Below, in pieces: positions 17,092-26,775 of a stretch of DNA of 64,000 nt. Origin of the DNA: Streptosporangium sp. NBC_01495 (GTDB lineage: Bacteria > Actinomycetota > Actinomycetes > Streptosporangiales > Streptosporangiaceae); the NCBI RefSeq assembly GCF_036250735.1, contig NZ_CP109430.1, positions 8,184,001-8,248,000 of the forward strand, given 5' to 3'. A model generated the notes under the pieces. It had not been told where the DNA came from. It made no database searches and was given only the letters and a program-made list of their open reading frames with translations. The translations under genes were made by a program, and so were the position numbers. The number at the start of each line of letters is the position of its first letter. The stretch's first letter is position 1.

Positions 17092-19189
17092 GGCGCAGCA
17101 CCCTCACCGAGCGGCCGACCACCGGCACGCTCTCTCCGGCCCGGCAGACCCGGGTGTCGACCGTGATCGGCATGGCCGTGTCGATCTCCGTCAGCCACAT
17201 CTCGCCGTAGTCCTTCGGCAGCGTGAACTTGATGACGTCGTGGTGGGCGTTGAACAGCAGCAGGAACGAGTCGTCGACGATCTGCCGGCCCCGGCGGTCG
17301 GGCTCGGTGATGGCGTCGCCGTTCAGGAAGACGGCGAGCGACCTGGCGTACCCCACGTTCCAGTCGGCGTCGGTCATCTTCTCCCCTCTTGGAGTGAGCC
17401 AGGCGATGTCGCTGAGGTTCTCCTCCGAACCGCGTACGGGCCGCCCGTAGAAGAACCGGCGCCGCCGGAAGACCGCGTGGTCGGCGCGGAGCTTGGCCAG
17501 CCGCCGGGTGAACTCCAGCAGCAGCCAGTTCTCCCTGATGTCGGACCAGTCGACCCAGCTCAGCTCGTTGTCCTGGCAGTACACGTTGTTGTTGCCCCGC
17601 TGGGTGCGGCCCAACTCGTCGCCGTGGGAGATCATCGGAACGCCCTGGGACAGGAACAGCGTGGTCAGGAAGTTGCGTTTCTGCTGCTCGCGCAGGGACT
17701 CGATCGCCAGCGAGGCGGGCCCCTCCTCACCGCAGTTCCAGGAGCGGTTGTCGTCGGCGCCGTCCCGGTTGTCCTCGCCGTTGGCCTCGTTGTGCTTGTT
17801 GTTGTAGGAGACGAGGTCCTGAAGGCTGAACCCGTCGTGGCAGGTGACGAAGTTGATGGAGGCCGCGGGGCGGCGGCTGTCGTCCTGGTAGAGGTCGCTG
17901 GAGCCGGTCAGCCGGGAGGCGAACTCGGGCAGCGAGGCGGGCTCGCCCCGCCACAGGTCGCGGATCGTGTCGCGGTACATGCCGTTCCACTCGGTCCACC
18001 TGGCGGGGAAGTTGCCCACCTGGTAGCCGCCGGGGCCGACGTCCCACGGCTCGGCGATCAGTTTGACCTGCGACAGCACCGGGTCCTGCTGGACCAGGTC
18101 GAAGAAGGCGCTCAGCCGGTCGACCTCGTGCAGCTCACGCGCGAGCGTGGAGGCCAGGTCGAACCTGAAGCCGTCCACGTGCATCTCGATGACCCAGTAG
18201 CGAAGCGAGTCCATGATCATCTGGAGCACGTGCGGGGAGCGCATGAACAGGCTGTTGCCGGTGCCCGTGGTGTCCATGTAGTACCGCTTGTCGTTGTCGA
18301 CCAGGCGGTAGTAGTCGGCGTTGTCGATGCCGCGCATGCTCAGCGTCGGGCCCAGGTGGTTGCCCTCGGCCGTGTGGTTGTAGACCACGTCGAGGATGAC
18401 CTCGATGTTCGCCTCGTGCAGGGCCTTGACCATGGCCTTGAACTCCAGCACCTGCCCGCCGCGCTGCCCGGTGCTCGAATAGGCGTTGTGCGGCGCGAAG
18501 AACCCGATGCTGTTGTAGCCCCAGTAGTTCGTCAGCCCCCGCTCGGCGAGGACGTGGTCGGTGACGAACTGGTGCACCGGCATGAGCTCGATCGCCGTCA
18601 CCCCGAGCGCGGTCAGGTGATCGATGATCTCCGGGTGGCCGATCGCGGCGTACGTGCCCCGGATCCGCTCTGGGATCTTCGGGTGGTTGATCGTGAGGCC
18701 CTTGACGTGCGCCTCGTAGATCACCGTGTTGTGGTACGGCGTGCTCGGCGGCCGGTCGTGCCCCCACCCGAAGAACGGGTTGATCACGATGGAGCGCGGC
18801 ACGAACTCGGCCGAGTCGGCGTCGTTGCGGCTGTCGGGATGGCCGAAACGATAACCGTACACCGCCTCGTCCCAGTTCACCTCCCCCTCGACCGCCTTGG
18901 CGTACGGGTCGAGCAGGAGCTTCGCGGGGTTGCACCGCTGCCCTCTCGGCGGGTCGTACGGCCCGTGCACGCGGTAGCCGTACCGCTGCCCCGGGCCGAC
19001 GCCCGGCAGATATCCGTGCCAGACGAATCCCTCACACTCGGTGAAGGTGACTCTGGTCTCCTTGTTCTCCTCGTCGAACAGGCACAGCTCGACGCGTTCG
19101 GCGGCCTCGGTGAAAAGCGCGAAGTTGGTTCCCGCGCCGTCGTAGGTGGCCCCAAGGGGATAGGGGTCACCCGGCCAGATCTCGATCAT
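17084..19189 (-). CDS. glgX: Glycogen debranching enzyme (GlgX/TreX)
   Basis: A 701-residue GH13 isoamylase-type enzyme that hydrolyses alpha-1,6 branches in glycogen and provides linear maltodextrins for TreY. It has an N-terminal CBM48 (PYPLGATYDGAGTNFALFTE), then the GH13 regions VILDVVYNHTAEGNHLGP, DGFRFDLASTLAR (nucleophile Asp), LIAEPWDVGPGGYQVG (acid Glu) and ASINFVTCHDGFSLQDL. Length is normal. It is the first gene of the treX-treY-treZ operon and overlaps treY by eight bases. The likely promoter lies in 19190-19302, where I see no clear -10/-35 pair. Confidence 0.95.
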   Translation of the reverse strand: MIEIWPGDPYPLGATYDGAGTNFALFTEAAERVELCLFDEENKETRVTFTECEGFVWHGYLPGVGPGQRYGYRVHGPYDPPRGQRCNPAKLLLDPYAKAVEGEVNWDEAVYGYRFGHPDSRNDADSAEFVPRSIVINPFFGWGHDRPPSTPYHNTVIYEAHVKGLTINHPKIPERIRGTYAAIGHPEIIDHLTALGVTAIELMPVHQFVTDHVLAERGLTNYWGYNSIGFFAPHNAYSSTGQRGGQVLEFKAMVKALHEANIEVILDVVYNHTAEGNHLGPTLSMRGIDNADYYRLVDNDKRYYMDTTGTGNSLFMRSPHVLQMIMDSLRYWVIEMHVDGFRFDLASTLARELHEVDRLSAFFDLVQQDPVLSQVKLIAEPWDVGPGGYQVGNFPARWTEWNGMYRDTIRDLWRGEPASLPEFASRLTGSSDLYQDDSRRPAASINFVTCHDGFSLQDLVSYNNKHNEANGEDNRDGADDNRSWNCGEEGPASLAIESLREQQKRNFLTTLFLSQGVPMISHGDELGRTQRGNNNVYCQDNELSWVDWSDIRENWLLLEFTRRLAKLRADHAVFRRRRFFYGRPVRGSEENLSDIAWLTPRGEKMTDADWNVGYARSLAVFLNGDAITEPDRRGRQIVDDSFLLLFNAHHDVIKFTLPKDYGEMWLTEIDTAMPITVDTRVCRAGESVPVVGRSVRVLRRV

Positions 19190-19302
19190 TGCACCGCCCT
19201 TCAGCGGTGGACAAACATGCCCTAAGTCGGCCCGGCCATGCGCACATTCCCACTCCTGTGACGGTGATCTCAGACCTCGGTGACGACGTGTGCGTGACGA
19301 GC

Positions 19303-22300
19303 CTAGAACAGGCCGTGGCGGAACTCACCGGCCAGCGCGCGGATCGCGGGCTCGTGGACGCGCAGCCCCGCCTTCGCGGCGAACGCCCCGGCCGCCCGCA
19401 GGTGGGCCTCCGCCCGGTCCTCGTCACCGCCGAGCAGGGCGAGCCTGGCCAGGCACAGGTCGGTCAGGGACCAGCCCAGCAACCGGCCCGCGTGCGGGGC
19501 GAGCCTGGCGTACAGGATCTCCCCCGCCGCCTCGTCGCCCAGCGCCGCGCAGATCTCGCTGACAACGTCCGGGACGAACCGGTAGGCCAGCTCGGGACCT
19601 ATCTCCGCGAAGCCGTCGCGGGAGAGCTCGGCGAAGACGTCGCGCGCCTCGGCCGTCCTGCCCAGGTCGACCAGGGCGAGGCAGCGCAGGATCCGCCAGG
19701 GCTTCTGGCCGGGGCGGCGGGCGAGCATCTCGTCGGCGAGCGCGAGCGCCTGGCCCGCCTCACCTTCCCTGCCCGGTCCATGAGCCTCACCCGATCCATG
19801 AGCCTCGCCCGGTTCACCCGCCTTGCCCGGTTCGCTCGCCAGGTGAGCCCGGCCCGCCGCCCGCAGGGACAGGAAGCGGAACATCTCCCGCCGCAGCCGC
19901 GCGTCGTCCCGGCCCAGCGCCCCCTCGGGGTGGGCCGCGCCGGACGCGTCGGCCGCGGCGAGCGCGTCGGCGAAGCGCCCGGACAGGTAGGCGTGGACCG
20001 CGGTCTGCCAGGCGGCCAGGCTCACCATCGAGGGCAGCCTCAGCCGCTCCGCGGTCTCCCGCAGCCAGGCCAGCAGTTCCGCGGCCCGCCCCGAGGCTCC
20101 CCTGGCGTTCAGCTCGACGTACTCGTTCTCCCTGCCGATCCACTCGACGACCAGGTCGCCGGTGCGGCGGCCGATCTCCACGATCTCGGCGGCGACCGCC
20201 TCGCGCCGCCCGTGGTCGTGGCCGGAGCGCAGCAGGATCTCCAGGACGATCAGCGTCCTGGACAGGGTCCGGTCGTCACCGGCGAGGCGGGCCAGCCGCA
20301 CCGCCTCCCCCGCCATCTCCACGCTCCGCTCGACGGGCCGTACGGTGGAGCCGGTCAGCGCGGCGGCGGCGAGCAGCTGAGCCCGCCACGGCGAGTCCCC
20401 GGCCAGGTCGGAGGCGAGGACCCGGTCGATGCGCTCGGCCAGCCGGTCGATGCCGGTCATCTCCTCGTACATGGCCAGATAGATCGGGTCGGAGAACCCC
20501 AGCGCCGCCCTGGCCAGCCGGTTGTCGTCGCCGAGCCGTTCGGCGATCTCCGCGGCAACCTCCAGGGAGGCGTGGGCCGCGGTGCTCATCCCCGCCGCCG
20601 TCTGCGCCTCGGCCAGGTCGAGCAGGAGGTCGCAGCGGAGCGCGTCGTCGGGCCCCGGCAGCCGGTCGATCATCGCGATCGCCCTCTCCAGGTTCTCCAC
20701 CGCGTCCTCGTGGGCGAACTGCGCGGTCGCCTGGGCCGCCGCGCGCCGGGTGTAACCGATGGCCTTGCCCGCCATCCGGGGGTTCAGCAGGCCCTCGCGG
20801 TAGTGGTGGGCGATCTCGGTCAGCCGCGTCCCGCTCCGCTCCTCCAGCACCTCCGCGATCCGCGCGTGCAGCCTCCTGCGGCGCAGCGGCGGCAGTGCCT
20901 CGCGCAGCACGTCGCGGACGATGTCGTGGACGAACCGGCAGCTCGGCCCGTCCCCCTCGACCAGCAGCCGGGCCCCCACGGCGGCGTCGACGATGTCGAG
21001 GACCCGCTCCTCGGGCAGCCCCGCCACGCGCGTCAGGATGTCGGTCGCCGCCTCCCTGCCGAGCAGCGCCGCGACGGTCAGCACCTCCTCGGTGCCGGGC
21101 GGCAGACCGGCCATCCGGCCGCGTACGACGTCCGACAGCGCCTCGGGGGTCTCCCCCAGCTGCAGCACCTCCCCCAGGAAGAACGGGTTGCCCGCGGTCA
21201 GCCTGCCCATCTCCGCGGCCAGGCCCTGGTCGGCGCCCGCCCGTCCCAGATACTCGCGGATCTCCCCCTCGGCCAGGCCGCGCAGCAGGAGCCGCCGCAC
21301 GTGCGGCAGCCGCAGCAGCGCGCCGAGGGCGTGCTCCAGCGGTTCGCCGGGACGCACGTCGGTGTCGCGGTACGTGGCCACGACGGTGAGCTCGGGGCAG
21401 AGCCGGGTGGAGGCCAGGAACTCCAGCAGCCGCAGCGACGAGGTGTCCGCCCACTGGAGGTCGTCGAGGACCACCAGGACCCGGCCGTGCTCGTTCAGCA
21501 GCCGGGCGAACGCCTCGTACAACGCGAACTGCCCGGCCTGCCCCGCGGGCCCGGCTCCGGCCAGCTGCGCCAGCTCGCCGTCCCTGCCGACCAGGTCCTG
21601 CACGGCCTGCGTCCAGGGCCAGAAGGGCGGCGCGCCGGTACCGCTCCAGCAGCGGCCCCACACCACCCGGTGGTCCCGCGCGGCCCCGGCGGCGTGCTCG
21701 GCCAGGCTGGTCTTGCCGATGCCGGGCTCCCCGGCGAGCAGCACCACCCGGTGCCCGTCACCGGCGACCGCCCGCTCCAGCACCTCCGCCTCGGCGTCCC
21801 TGCCCACCAGCCCGGTGCCCTTCTCCTCCTGCTTCTCCTTCGCCGCCGCCCGTCCCGTTCCCGCTCCCGTTCCCGCCACGAGGCGGGGCGTCAGCGCGGG
21901 ATCCTGGCCGAGGATGCGCCGTTCCATCTCCCTCGATCGGGGGTCGGGGTCCAGCCCCATGTCCTCCATCAGCAACCGGCGTCCCTCGGCGAGCACGCCG
22001 AGCGCGTCCGCCTGCCGGCCCGCCTGGTAGAGCGCGTGGGCGGCGAGCACCCGCAGCCGCTCCCTGAACGGGTGGGCGCCGACCAGGTGGGCGAGCCCGC
22101 TCGTCAGCGCCGCCCCCCGGCCGAGCGCGAGCTCCGCCTCGGCCAGGTCCTCCTCGGTCGTCAGCCGCAGCTCGGCCAGGTGCGCGCTCTCCTCCACCGC
22201 CCAGGAGCTGCCGGAGAGGTCCGCGAGCGGCTCCCCGCTCCACTCCCCCAGCGCCAGCCGCAGCTCCCTGACCGCCCCCGGGTGGTCGCCCCCGGCCCCC

Positions 22301-22653
22301 AGGATCCTGCCCTCGGCCGCCCGCCCCCGCGCCCTGTCCAGGTCGATCGCACCGCCGGGAACGTCCAGCGCGTAGCCCCCCGGCCTGCTGACCAGGACCG
22401 CCGGGGGCACGTTCCTCGCCCTGCCCGGCTCGAAGACGCGGCGGAGCTTGGAGACGTACGCCTGCACGGTGTTGAGCGCCCCCGGCGGGGGGTCGCCCTC
22501 CCAGAGCGCGTCGATCATCCGGTTCGGGCCGACCGGCCTCGGGGCGGCGAGGACGCACATGGCGAGCACCAGCCGCTGCTGGTAGGGGCCGATGTCCAGC
22601 GCCGCCCCTCCGTCGGCGAACGCCCCGACCGGGCCCAGCACACGAAAGTCCAT
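19303..22653 (-). CDS. Large SARP-family regulator (OmpR-type HTH, BTAD, ATPase, TPR)
   Basis: A 1116-residue transcriptional activator of the AfsR/SARP-LAL kind. Residues 1-95 form the OmpR-like winged helix (DFRVLGPVGAFADGGAALDI, NTVQAYVSKLRRVF), residues 95-245 the bacterial transcriptional activation domain, and a P-loop ATPase follows with Walker A AGEPGIGKTSLAEH near residue 300 and Walker B RVLVVLDDLQWAD. The last 500 residues are helical repeats of TPR type. I start it at ATG 22653, where the HTH begins directly and GGTGG lies upstream. These proteins often switch on antibiotic or morphological genes. It is divergent from mscL. Its targets are unknown. Confidence 0.9.
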   Translation of the reverse strand: MDFRVLGPVGAFADGGAALDIGPYQQRLVLAMCVLAAPRPVGPNRMIDALWEGDPPPGALNTVQAYVSKLRRVFEPGRARNVPPAVLVSRPGGYALDVPGGAIDLDRARGRAAEGRILGAGGDHPGAVRELRLALGEWSGEPLADLSGSSWAVEESAHLAELRLTTEEDLAEAELALGRGAALTSGLAHLVGAHPFRERLRVLAAHALYQAGRQADALGVLAEGRRLLMEDMGLDPDPRSREMERRILGQDPALTPRLVAGTGAGTGRAAAKEKQEEKGTGLVGRDAEAEVLERAVAGDGHRVVLLAGEPGIGKTSLAEHAAGAARDHRVVWGRCWSGTGAPPFWPWTQAVQDLVGRDGELAQLAGAGPAGQAGQFALYEAFARLLNEHGRVLVVLDDLQWADTSSLRLLEFLASTRLCPELTVVATYRDTDVRPGEPLEHALGALLRLPHVRRLLLRGLAEGEIREYLGRAGADQGLAAEMGRLTAGNPFFLGEVLQLGETPEALSDVVRGRMAGLPPGTEEVLTVAALLGREAATDILTRVAGLPEERVLDIVDAAVGARLLVEGDGPSCRFVHDIVRDVLREALPPLRRRRLHARIAEVLEERSGTRLTEIAHHYREGLLNPRMAGKAIGYTRRAAAQATAQFAHEDAVENLERAIAMIDRLPGPDDALRCDLLLDLAEAQTAAGMSTAAHASLEVAAEIAERLGDDNRLARAALGFSDPIYLAMYEEMTGIDRLAERIDRVLASDLAGDSPWRAQLLAAAALTGSTVRPVERSVEMAGEAVRLARLAGDDRTLSRTLIVLEILLRSGHDHGRREAVAAEIVEIGRRTGDLVVEWIGRENEYVELNARGASGRAAELLAWLRETAERLRLPSMVSLAAWQTAVHAYLSGRFADALAAADASGAAHPEGALGRDDARLRREMFRFLSLRAAGRAHLASEPGKAGEPGEAHGSGEAHGPGREGEAGQALALADEMLARRPGQKPWRILRCLALVDLGRTAEARDVFAELSRDGFAEIGPELAYRFVPDVVSEICAALGDEAAGEILYARLAPHAGRLLGWSLTDLCLARLALLGGDEDRAEAHLRAAGAFAAKAGLRVHEPAIRALAGEFRHGLF

Positions 22654-22833
22654 CCGGCCACCTCGCTCGCGAACTGCGCCGATGGTAGCCTTCCGCGTCC
22701 ACCACCCCGTACAGCCCGTACGCCTCCGCACGGGGTCCAGCATTGTCCTTTTTCTCCGGAAAGCCCGATAAACAGGGAAGTTTGGCCGCCGACAGGTGGG
22801 TAGGGCGTCCGTCCTCACGAGTGGAGGACATGA

Positions 22834-23265
22834 GTGATGGGCGGATTCAAGAAGTTCCTGCTGAGGGGCAACCTCGTCGAGCTCGCCGTGGCGGTCGTGG
22901 TCGGGGCGACCTTCAGCGGGCTGGTGCAGGCACTGGTCAAGGACCTCATCACGCCGTTGATCGGGGCGATCACGGGCGGCAGGGAACCGGACTTCTCGCA
23001 GTACGTGTTCACGATCAACGGCTCCAAGTTCATGTACGGCGACTTCATCAACCACCTGCTGAGCTTCATGATCATCGCGGCGGTCATCTACTGGCTGGTC
23101 GTGATGCCCATGACCCGGCTGATCGGCTTCTTCGACCGGGACAGGAAGGCCACCGAGAAGGAATGCCCGGAGTGCCTGAGCGACATCCCGATCGAGGCCA
23201 GGCGCTGCGCGTTCTGCACCGTGGAGCTGTCGCGGGTCGCCGTCGGCGACAGGCCGCCGGCGTAG
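22834..23265 (+). CDS. mscL: Large-conductance mechanosensitive channel with C-terminal Zn-ribbon-like motif
   Basis: A 143-residue membrane protein that opens under membrane tension and releases solutes during osmotic downshock. It has the MscL opening (GGFKKFLLRGNLVELAVAVV), TM1 to about residue 48, an outer loop (YVFTINGSKFMYGDFINHLL) and TM2 (FMIIAAVIYWLVVMPM). The C-terminus carries CPEC and CAFC pairs separated by about thirteen residues, a zinc-ribbon-like addition absent from E. coli MscL and, from memory, seen in actinobacterial homologues. GGAGG (22823-22827) precedes GTG 22834; ATG 22837 is equally possible. The two neighbours are large SARP regulators. Confidence 0.95.
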   Translation: MMGGFKKFLLRGNLVELAVAVVVGATFSGLVQALVKDLITPLIGAITGGREPDFSQYVFTINGSKFMYGDFINHLLSFMIIAAVIYWLVVMPMTRLIGFFDRDRKATEKECPECLSDIPIEARRCAFCTVELSRVAVGDRPPA

Positions 23266-23283
23266 CTCCGGCCCGATCCGGAG
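23266..23283 (+). terminator. Short hairpin after mscL
   Basis: CTCCGG (23266-23271) pairs with CCGGAG (23278-23283) directly after the mscL stop. Six base pairs and no T-run, so only a weak candidate terminator. Confidence 0.3.
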
Positions 23284-23432
23284 GCTCGCGCCCCTCCCCC
23301 GGCCCCCGCCCTCGCGGTCCGTCCCCGCCCCGGGAACCGATCGCCCCACGGCCCGGGAGTCCTTGGTGATCATTGACGGTCGGGGGGAGGTCGGGCACAC
23401 TTGGCCCCTGCGAAGCCTTCCAGGGGAGTGGT

Positions 23433-26400
23433 ATGGACTTCTCCGTCCTGGGGCCGGTCGAGGTGAGGGCCGACCAGCAGCCGCTTCCGCTGGGCGGGCG
23501 CAAACAGAGGGCCCTGCTCGCGATGCTGCTGCACCACGCCAACAGGTCCGTGCCCGACGACCTGCTCGTGGACGCGCTCTGGAGCGAGCACCCGCCGAAG
23601 ACGGCCCATAACAACCTGCGCCTGTACGCCTCCAAGATTCGCCGGTCCCTGGGCCACGACCGGGTCCTGCGCAGGCACGGCGGCTACCTGCTGGTCGTGC
23701 ACGCCGACGAGCTGGACGTCCATCGGTTCCAGTCACTGGCGAAGGAGGGCCACGACGCGTTCCTGCACGGCGACCACCACGAGGCCGCGGACTTCCTGCA
23801 CCGGGCCCTGCGGCTGTGGCGCGGCCCCGCGTACGCCGATCTGCGGTTCGTCGAGGACCTGTCGGGCGAGGCGGCGCGCCTGGAGGAGTTGCGGCTCGCC
23901 ACCCTGGAGAACCGCGTCGAGGCCGACCTCGCGGTGAGGTTCCAGCCGGAACTCGTCGCCGAGCTCACCGGCCACGTGAACGCGCACCCGCTCCGCGAGC
24001 GCATGCGGGCGCACCTCATGGTGGCGCTCACCCGCGCCGGCCGCGTTTCCGAGGCGCTGACGGTGTACGCCGACACCCGGCGCCTCCTGAACGAGGAACT
24101 GGGCGTCGAGCCCGGGGCCCGGCTGCGCGACCTCCACCGGCTGATCCTGGCCGGGGAGTGGGCGAACCCCGAGCACGTCGCGAGCGGGCAGGAGGAGCGG
24201 AACGAGCAGCCGAGAACCGGACAGGGCCTGACCGAGCCGCGAGAACCCCCCGCGGAGCTACCGATGAACATCGCCGACTTCGCCGGCCGCGAGGAGCACG
24301 TCAGGGAGCTCGTCGCGCGGCTGGACGAGCGCTCCGCGACGACCGTCTCGGTCATCACGGGAATGGGCGGCATCGGCAAGACGGCGCTGGCGGTGCACGT
24401 GGCGCACCAGCTGGCCGGGAGGTTTCCCGGAGGGCAGCTCTACGTCGACCTGCACGGCGCGCACGAGGAGGAGCAGGCGCATCCCGGCCACGTGCTCGGG
24501 CGGTTCCTGGTCGCGCTGGGCGTACCCGGGTCGAGCATCCCGGAGTCGGTCGAGGCCCGCGCCGCGCTGTACCGCAGCCGCCTGGCCCGCGCGAACGTCC
24601 TGATCGTCCTCGACAACGCGGCGTCGGAGCAGCAGGTGAGACCCCTGCTCCCCGGTGTCTCCGGCTGCGCCGTGATCGTCACGAGCCGCGTGAGGCTCTC
24701 CGGCCTGGAGGGCGTGCGACCGGTCGAACTGGACGTCCTGAGCACCCAGGAGGCCGTGGAGCTGCTCTCGCGGCTGATCGGGCACGACCGCGTCGCCGCG
24801 CAGCTCTCCGCCGCCACCGAGCTCGTCTGGCTGTGTGACCGCATCCCGCTCGCCGTACGCGTCGCGGGCGCGCGGCTGGCCGCCCGTCCCCGGCAGAGCA
24901 TCGCCTGGCTCGTCGGGCGGCTCGGCGACGAGCGCGGGCGCCTCGACCAGCTGATCGTCGGCGACCACGCGGTCAGGGCGAGCCTGGCCCTGAGCTACGT
25001 CGGTCTCCCCGAGAACGCGCGGCGTGCCTTCCGGCTGCTCGGCCTTCTCGACGTCCCCGGCTTCGCGAGCTGGGTCCCCGCCACGCTGCTCGACTGCCCG
25101 GACCAGGAGGGACAGACGTACCTGGAGTTCCTGGTGGACGCGCAGCTCGCCACCATCTCCGGGATCGACGCCACCGGGCAGGCCCGCTACCGCTTCCACG
25201 ACCTCGTCCGGCTGTACGCCCGCGAACGCGCGGAGGCCGAGGAGGACCCCGCCGAACTGCTGCTCGCGACGAGCCGGGCGTTCGGCGCGTGGCTCTGGCT
25301 AGCGGAACAGGCGATGGAGCACGTCCACGGCGCCTGCTACGCCGTGCTCCACGGCCCGGCGCCGCGCCGGGCGCTGCCCGGGGACATCGCCGAGTCCCTC
25401 CTGCGCGACCCCCTCGCCTGGTTCAACGCCGAACGGACCGCGCTGGCCGGTCTCGTCGAGCAGGCCTGCGCCCTCGCGCTCGACGACTTCGCCTGGGACC
25501 TCGCGGGGTGCCTCGAACGCTACTTCGACTCGCACGGGTTCTTCTCCGAGTGCCGGCGCCTCAACGAGCGGGCCATGCTGGCCTGCCGTACGGCGGGAAA
25601 CCTGCTCGGCGAGGCCGTCATGCTGCGCGGGCTGCTCGACGTGACCACCTGGACCGGCGTCGAGCACGAGGGCGGCGCCATGGTGGCGCTGCACACCAAC
25701 GCCGTCCGGCTCGCGGAGATGTTCACCGAGGTCGGCGAGCTGCGCGGGCTGTCGGACGCCCACGTGATGTGCGCCTGGGGCCTGGCCGCGCAGGGATTCG
25801 TCGAACCGGCCGTGGAGTCGGCGGAGACGGCGCTGCGCCTCGCGGAGGAGACCGGCCACCTCGGCGGCCGGGCGCGCGCCCACCTGGCCCTCGGTGTCAC
25901 ACATGGCCAGCGGGACGTCCTCTCGGCGATCCCGCACCTGGTGAGCGCGCTGAAGGTGGCGGAGACGCTGGGAAACCCGCGCTTCGAGGCGACGTCCCTG
26001 CAGTTCCTCGGCCTCGCGTACGTCGAGACCGGCCAGTCCGAGCCGGCCGAGCGGTGTCTCAACCGCTCGCTCGTCATGTCCCGGGTGGCGAGAGACCCGT
26101 CGTCCGAGACGATGACCCTGGTCACGCTGGCGAAGCTCTACAGCGGCGACGGCGACGAGCGGGCGAGGCCCACGGCCGACGCCGTGGAGGAGCTCAGCCG
26201 CCGCTACAACCTCACCCACCACCTGGCCGACGCCCTCTGGATCCTCGGCGACCTCGACCGCGCCGACGGCGACCACGCCCGAGCGGTCGAACGCCTGACG
26301 GAGTCCGTGGCGCTGTGGCGGACCCGCAGCTGGACGACGTATCTGGGAGGCGCGCTCCGCAGCCTCGGCCTCGCCCACGTGGCGGCCGGCGACGGGGAGA

Positions 26401-26513
26401 GGGCCGTAAGGTGCTGGCGCGAGGCCCACGAGCTCTTCACCCTCATCGGGGACAGGGCGAAGGCGGACGACCTGGCCGGGCTCCTCGGACGTCACTCCTC
26501 GATCACCGGCTGA
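23433..26513 (+). CDS. AfsR-like SARP regulator (HTH, BTAD, NB-ARC, TPR)
   Basis: A 1026-residue regulator with the AfsR architecture. The OmpR-type HTH comes first (DFSVLGPVEVRADQQPLPLG, NNLRLYASKIRRSL), then the BTAD (DVHRFQSLAKEGHDAFLHGD, ending GVEPGARLRDLHRLIL). The NB-ARC ATPase has Walker A ITGMGGIGKTALAVHVA near residue 310 and RANVLIVLDNAASEQQVRPL, followed by a TPR-rich C-terminus. The ATG at 23433 follows GGGGAG. In streptomycetes AfsR is phosphorylated by a Ser/Thr kinase and activates afsS and secondary metabolism; whether this orthologue acts on the NRPS 30 kb away is open. It ends in a terminator that overlaps the stop. Confidence 0.9.
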   Translation: MDFSVLGPVEVRADQQPLPLGGRKQRALLAMLLHHANRSVPDDLLVDALWSEHPPKTAHNNLRLYASKIRRSLGHDRVLRRHGGYLLVVHADELDVHRFQSLAKEGHDAFLHGDHHEAADFLHRALRLWRGPAYADLRFVEDLSGEAARLEELRLATLENRVEADLAVRFQPELVAELTGHVNAHPLRERMRAHLMVALTRAGRVSEALTVYADTRRLLNEELGVEPGARLRDLHRLILAGEWANPEHVASGQEERNEQPRTGQGLTEPREPPAELPMNIADFAGREEHVRELVARLDERSATTVSVITGMGGIGKTALAVHVAHQLAGRFPGGQLYVDLHGAHEEEQAHPGHVLGRFLVALGVPGSSIPESVEARAALYRSRLARANVLIVLDNAASEQQVRPLLPGVSGCAVIVTSRVRLSGLEGVRPVELDVLSTQEAVELLSRLIGHDRVAAQLSAATELVWLCDRIPLAVRVAGARLAARPRQSIAWLVGRLGDERGRLDQLIVGDHAVRASLALSYVGLPENARRAFRLLGLLDVPGFASWVPATLLDCPDQEGQTYLEFLVDAQLATISGIDATGQARYRFHDLVRLYARERAEAEEDPAELLLATSRAFGAWLWLAEQAMEHVHGACYAVLHGPAPRRALPGDIAESLLRDPLAWFNAERTALAGLVEQACALALDDFAWDLAGCLERYFDSHGFFSECRRLNERAMLACRTAGNLLGEAVMLRGLLDVTTWTGVEHEGGAMVALHTNAVRLAEMFTEVGELRGLSDAHVMCAWGLAAQGFVEPAVESAETALRLAEETGHLGGRARAHLALGVTHGQRDVLSAIPHLVSALKVAETLGNPRFEATSLQFLGLAYVETGQSEPAERCLNRSLVMSRVARDPSSETMTLVTLAKLYSGDGDERARPTADAVEELSRRYNLTHHLADALWILGDLDRADGDHARAVERLTESVALWRTRSWTTYLGGALRSLGLAHVAAGDGERAVRCWREAHELFTLIGDRAKADDLAGLLGRHSSITG

Positions 26514-26528
26514 CCGTGATCGGCTTTT
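26500..26528 (+). terminator. Terminator overlapping the stop of the AfsR-like gene
   Basis: CGATCAC (26500-26506) pairs with GTGATCG (26516-26522), followed by GC and TTTT (26525-26528). The stop codon lies in the loop. A second small hairpin, GCATAT/ATATGC, follows at 26531-26549. Confidence 0.5.
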
Positions 26529-26775
26529 CGGCATATGCGGAAAATATGCAGTGACTCCGTAGCGTCCGGATGGCAGGAGATCACGTGGTCGTCTGAAGCT
26601 TCACGATCCGTACGAGGATGAGCGGGTACGGCGGGCTCATCCCCGACAGGGTCACACAGGGGCTGGCCCTCCCCGCGTGTCGTGAACGCCCCGGCCACCG
26701 GCGCGTCCTCCGGGCCGATCACCCGATCGGTCCGGCCCTTTCCACCGGGAAAGGCACCCGGAGGACAATGGAACC

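Noticed and set aside
12913..17166. Very long plus-strand frame opposite treZ/treY
   Set aside because: High GC leaves long stop-free shadows; composition is Gly/Val/Arg/Pro-rich without motifs, while the minus strand encodes recognisable GH13 enzymes.
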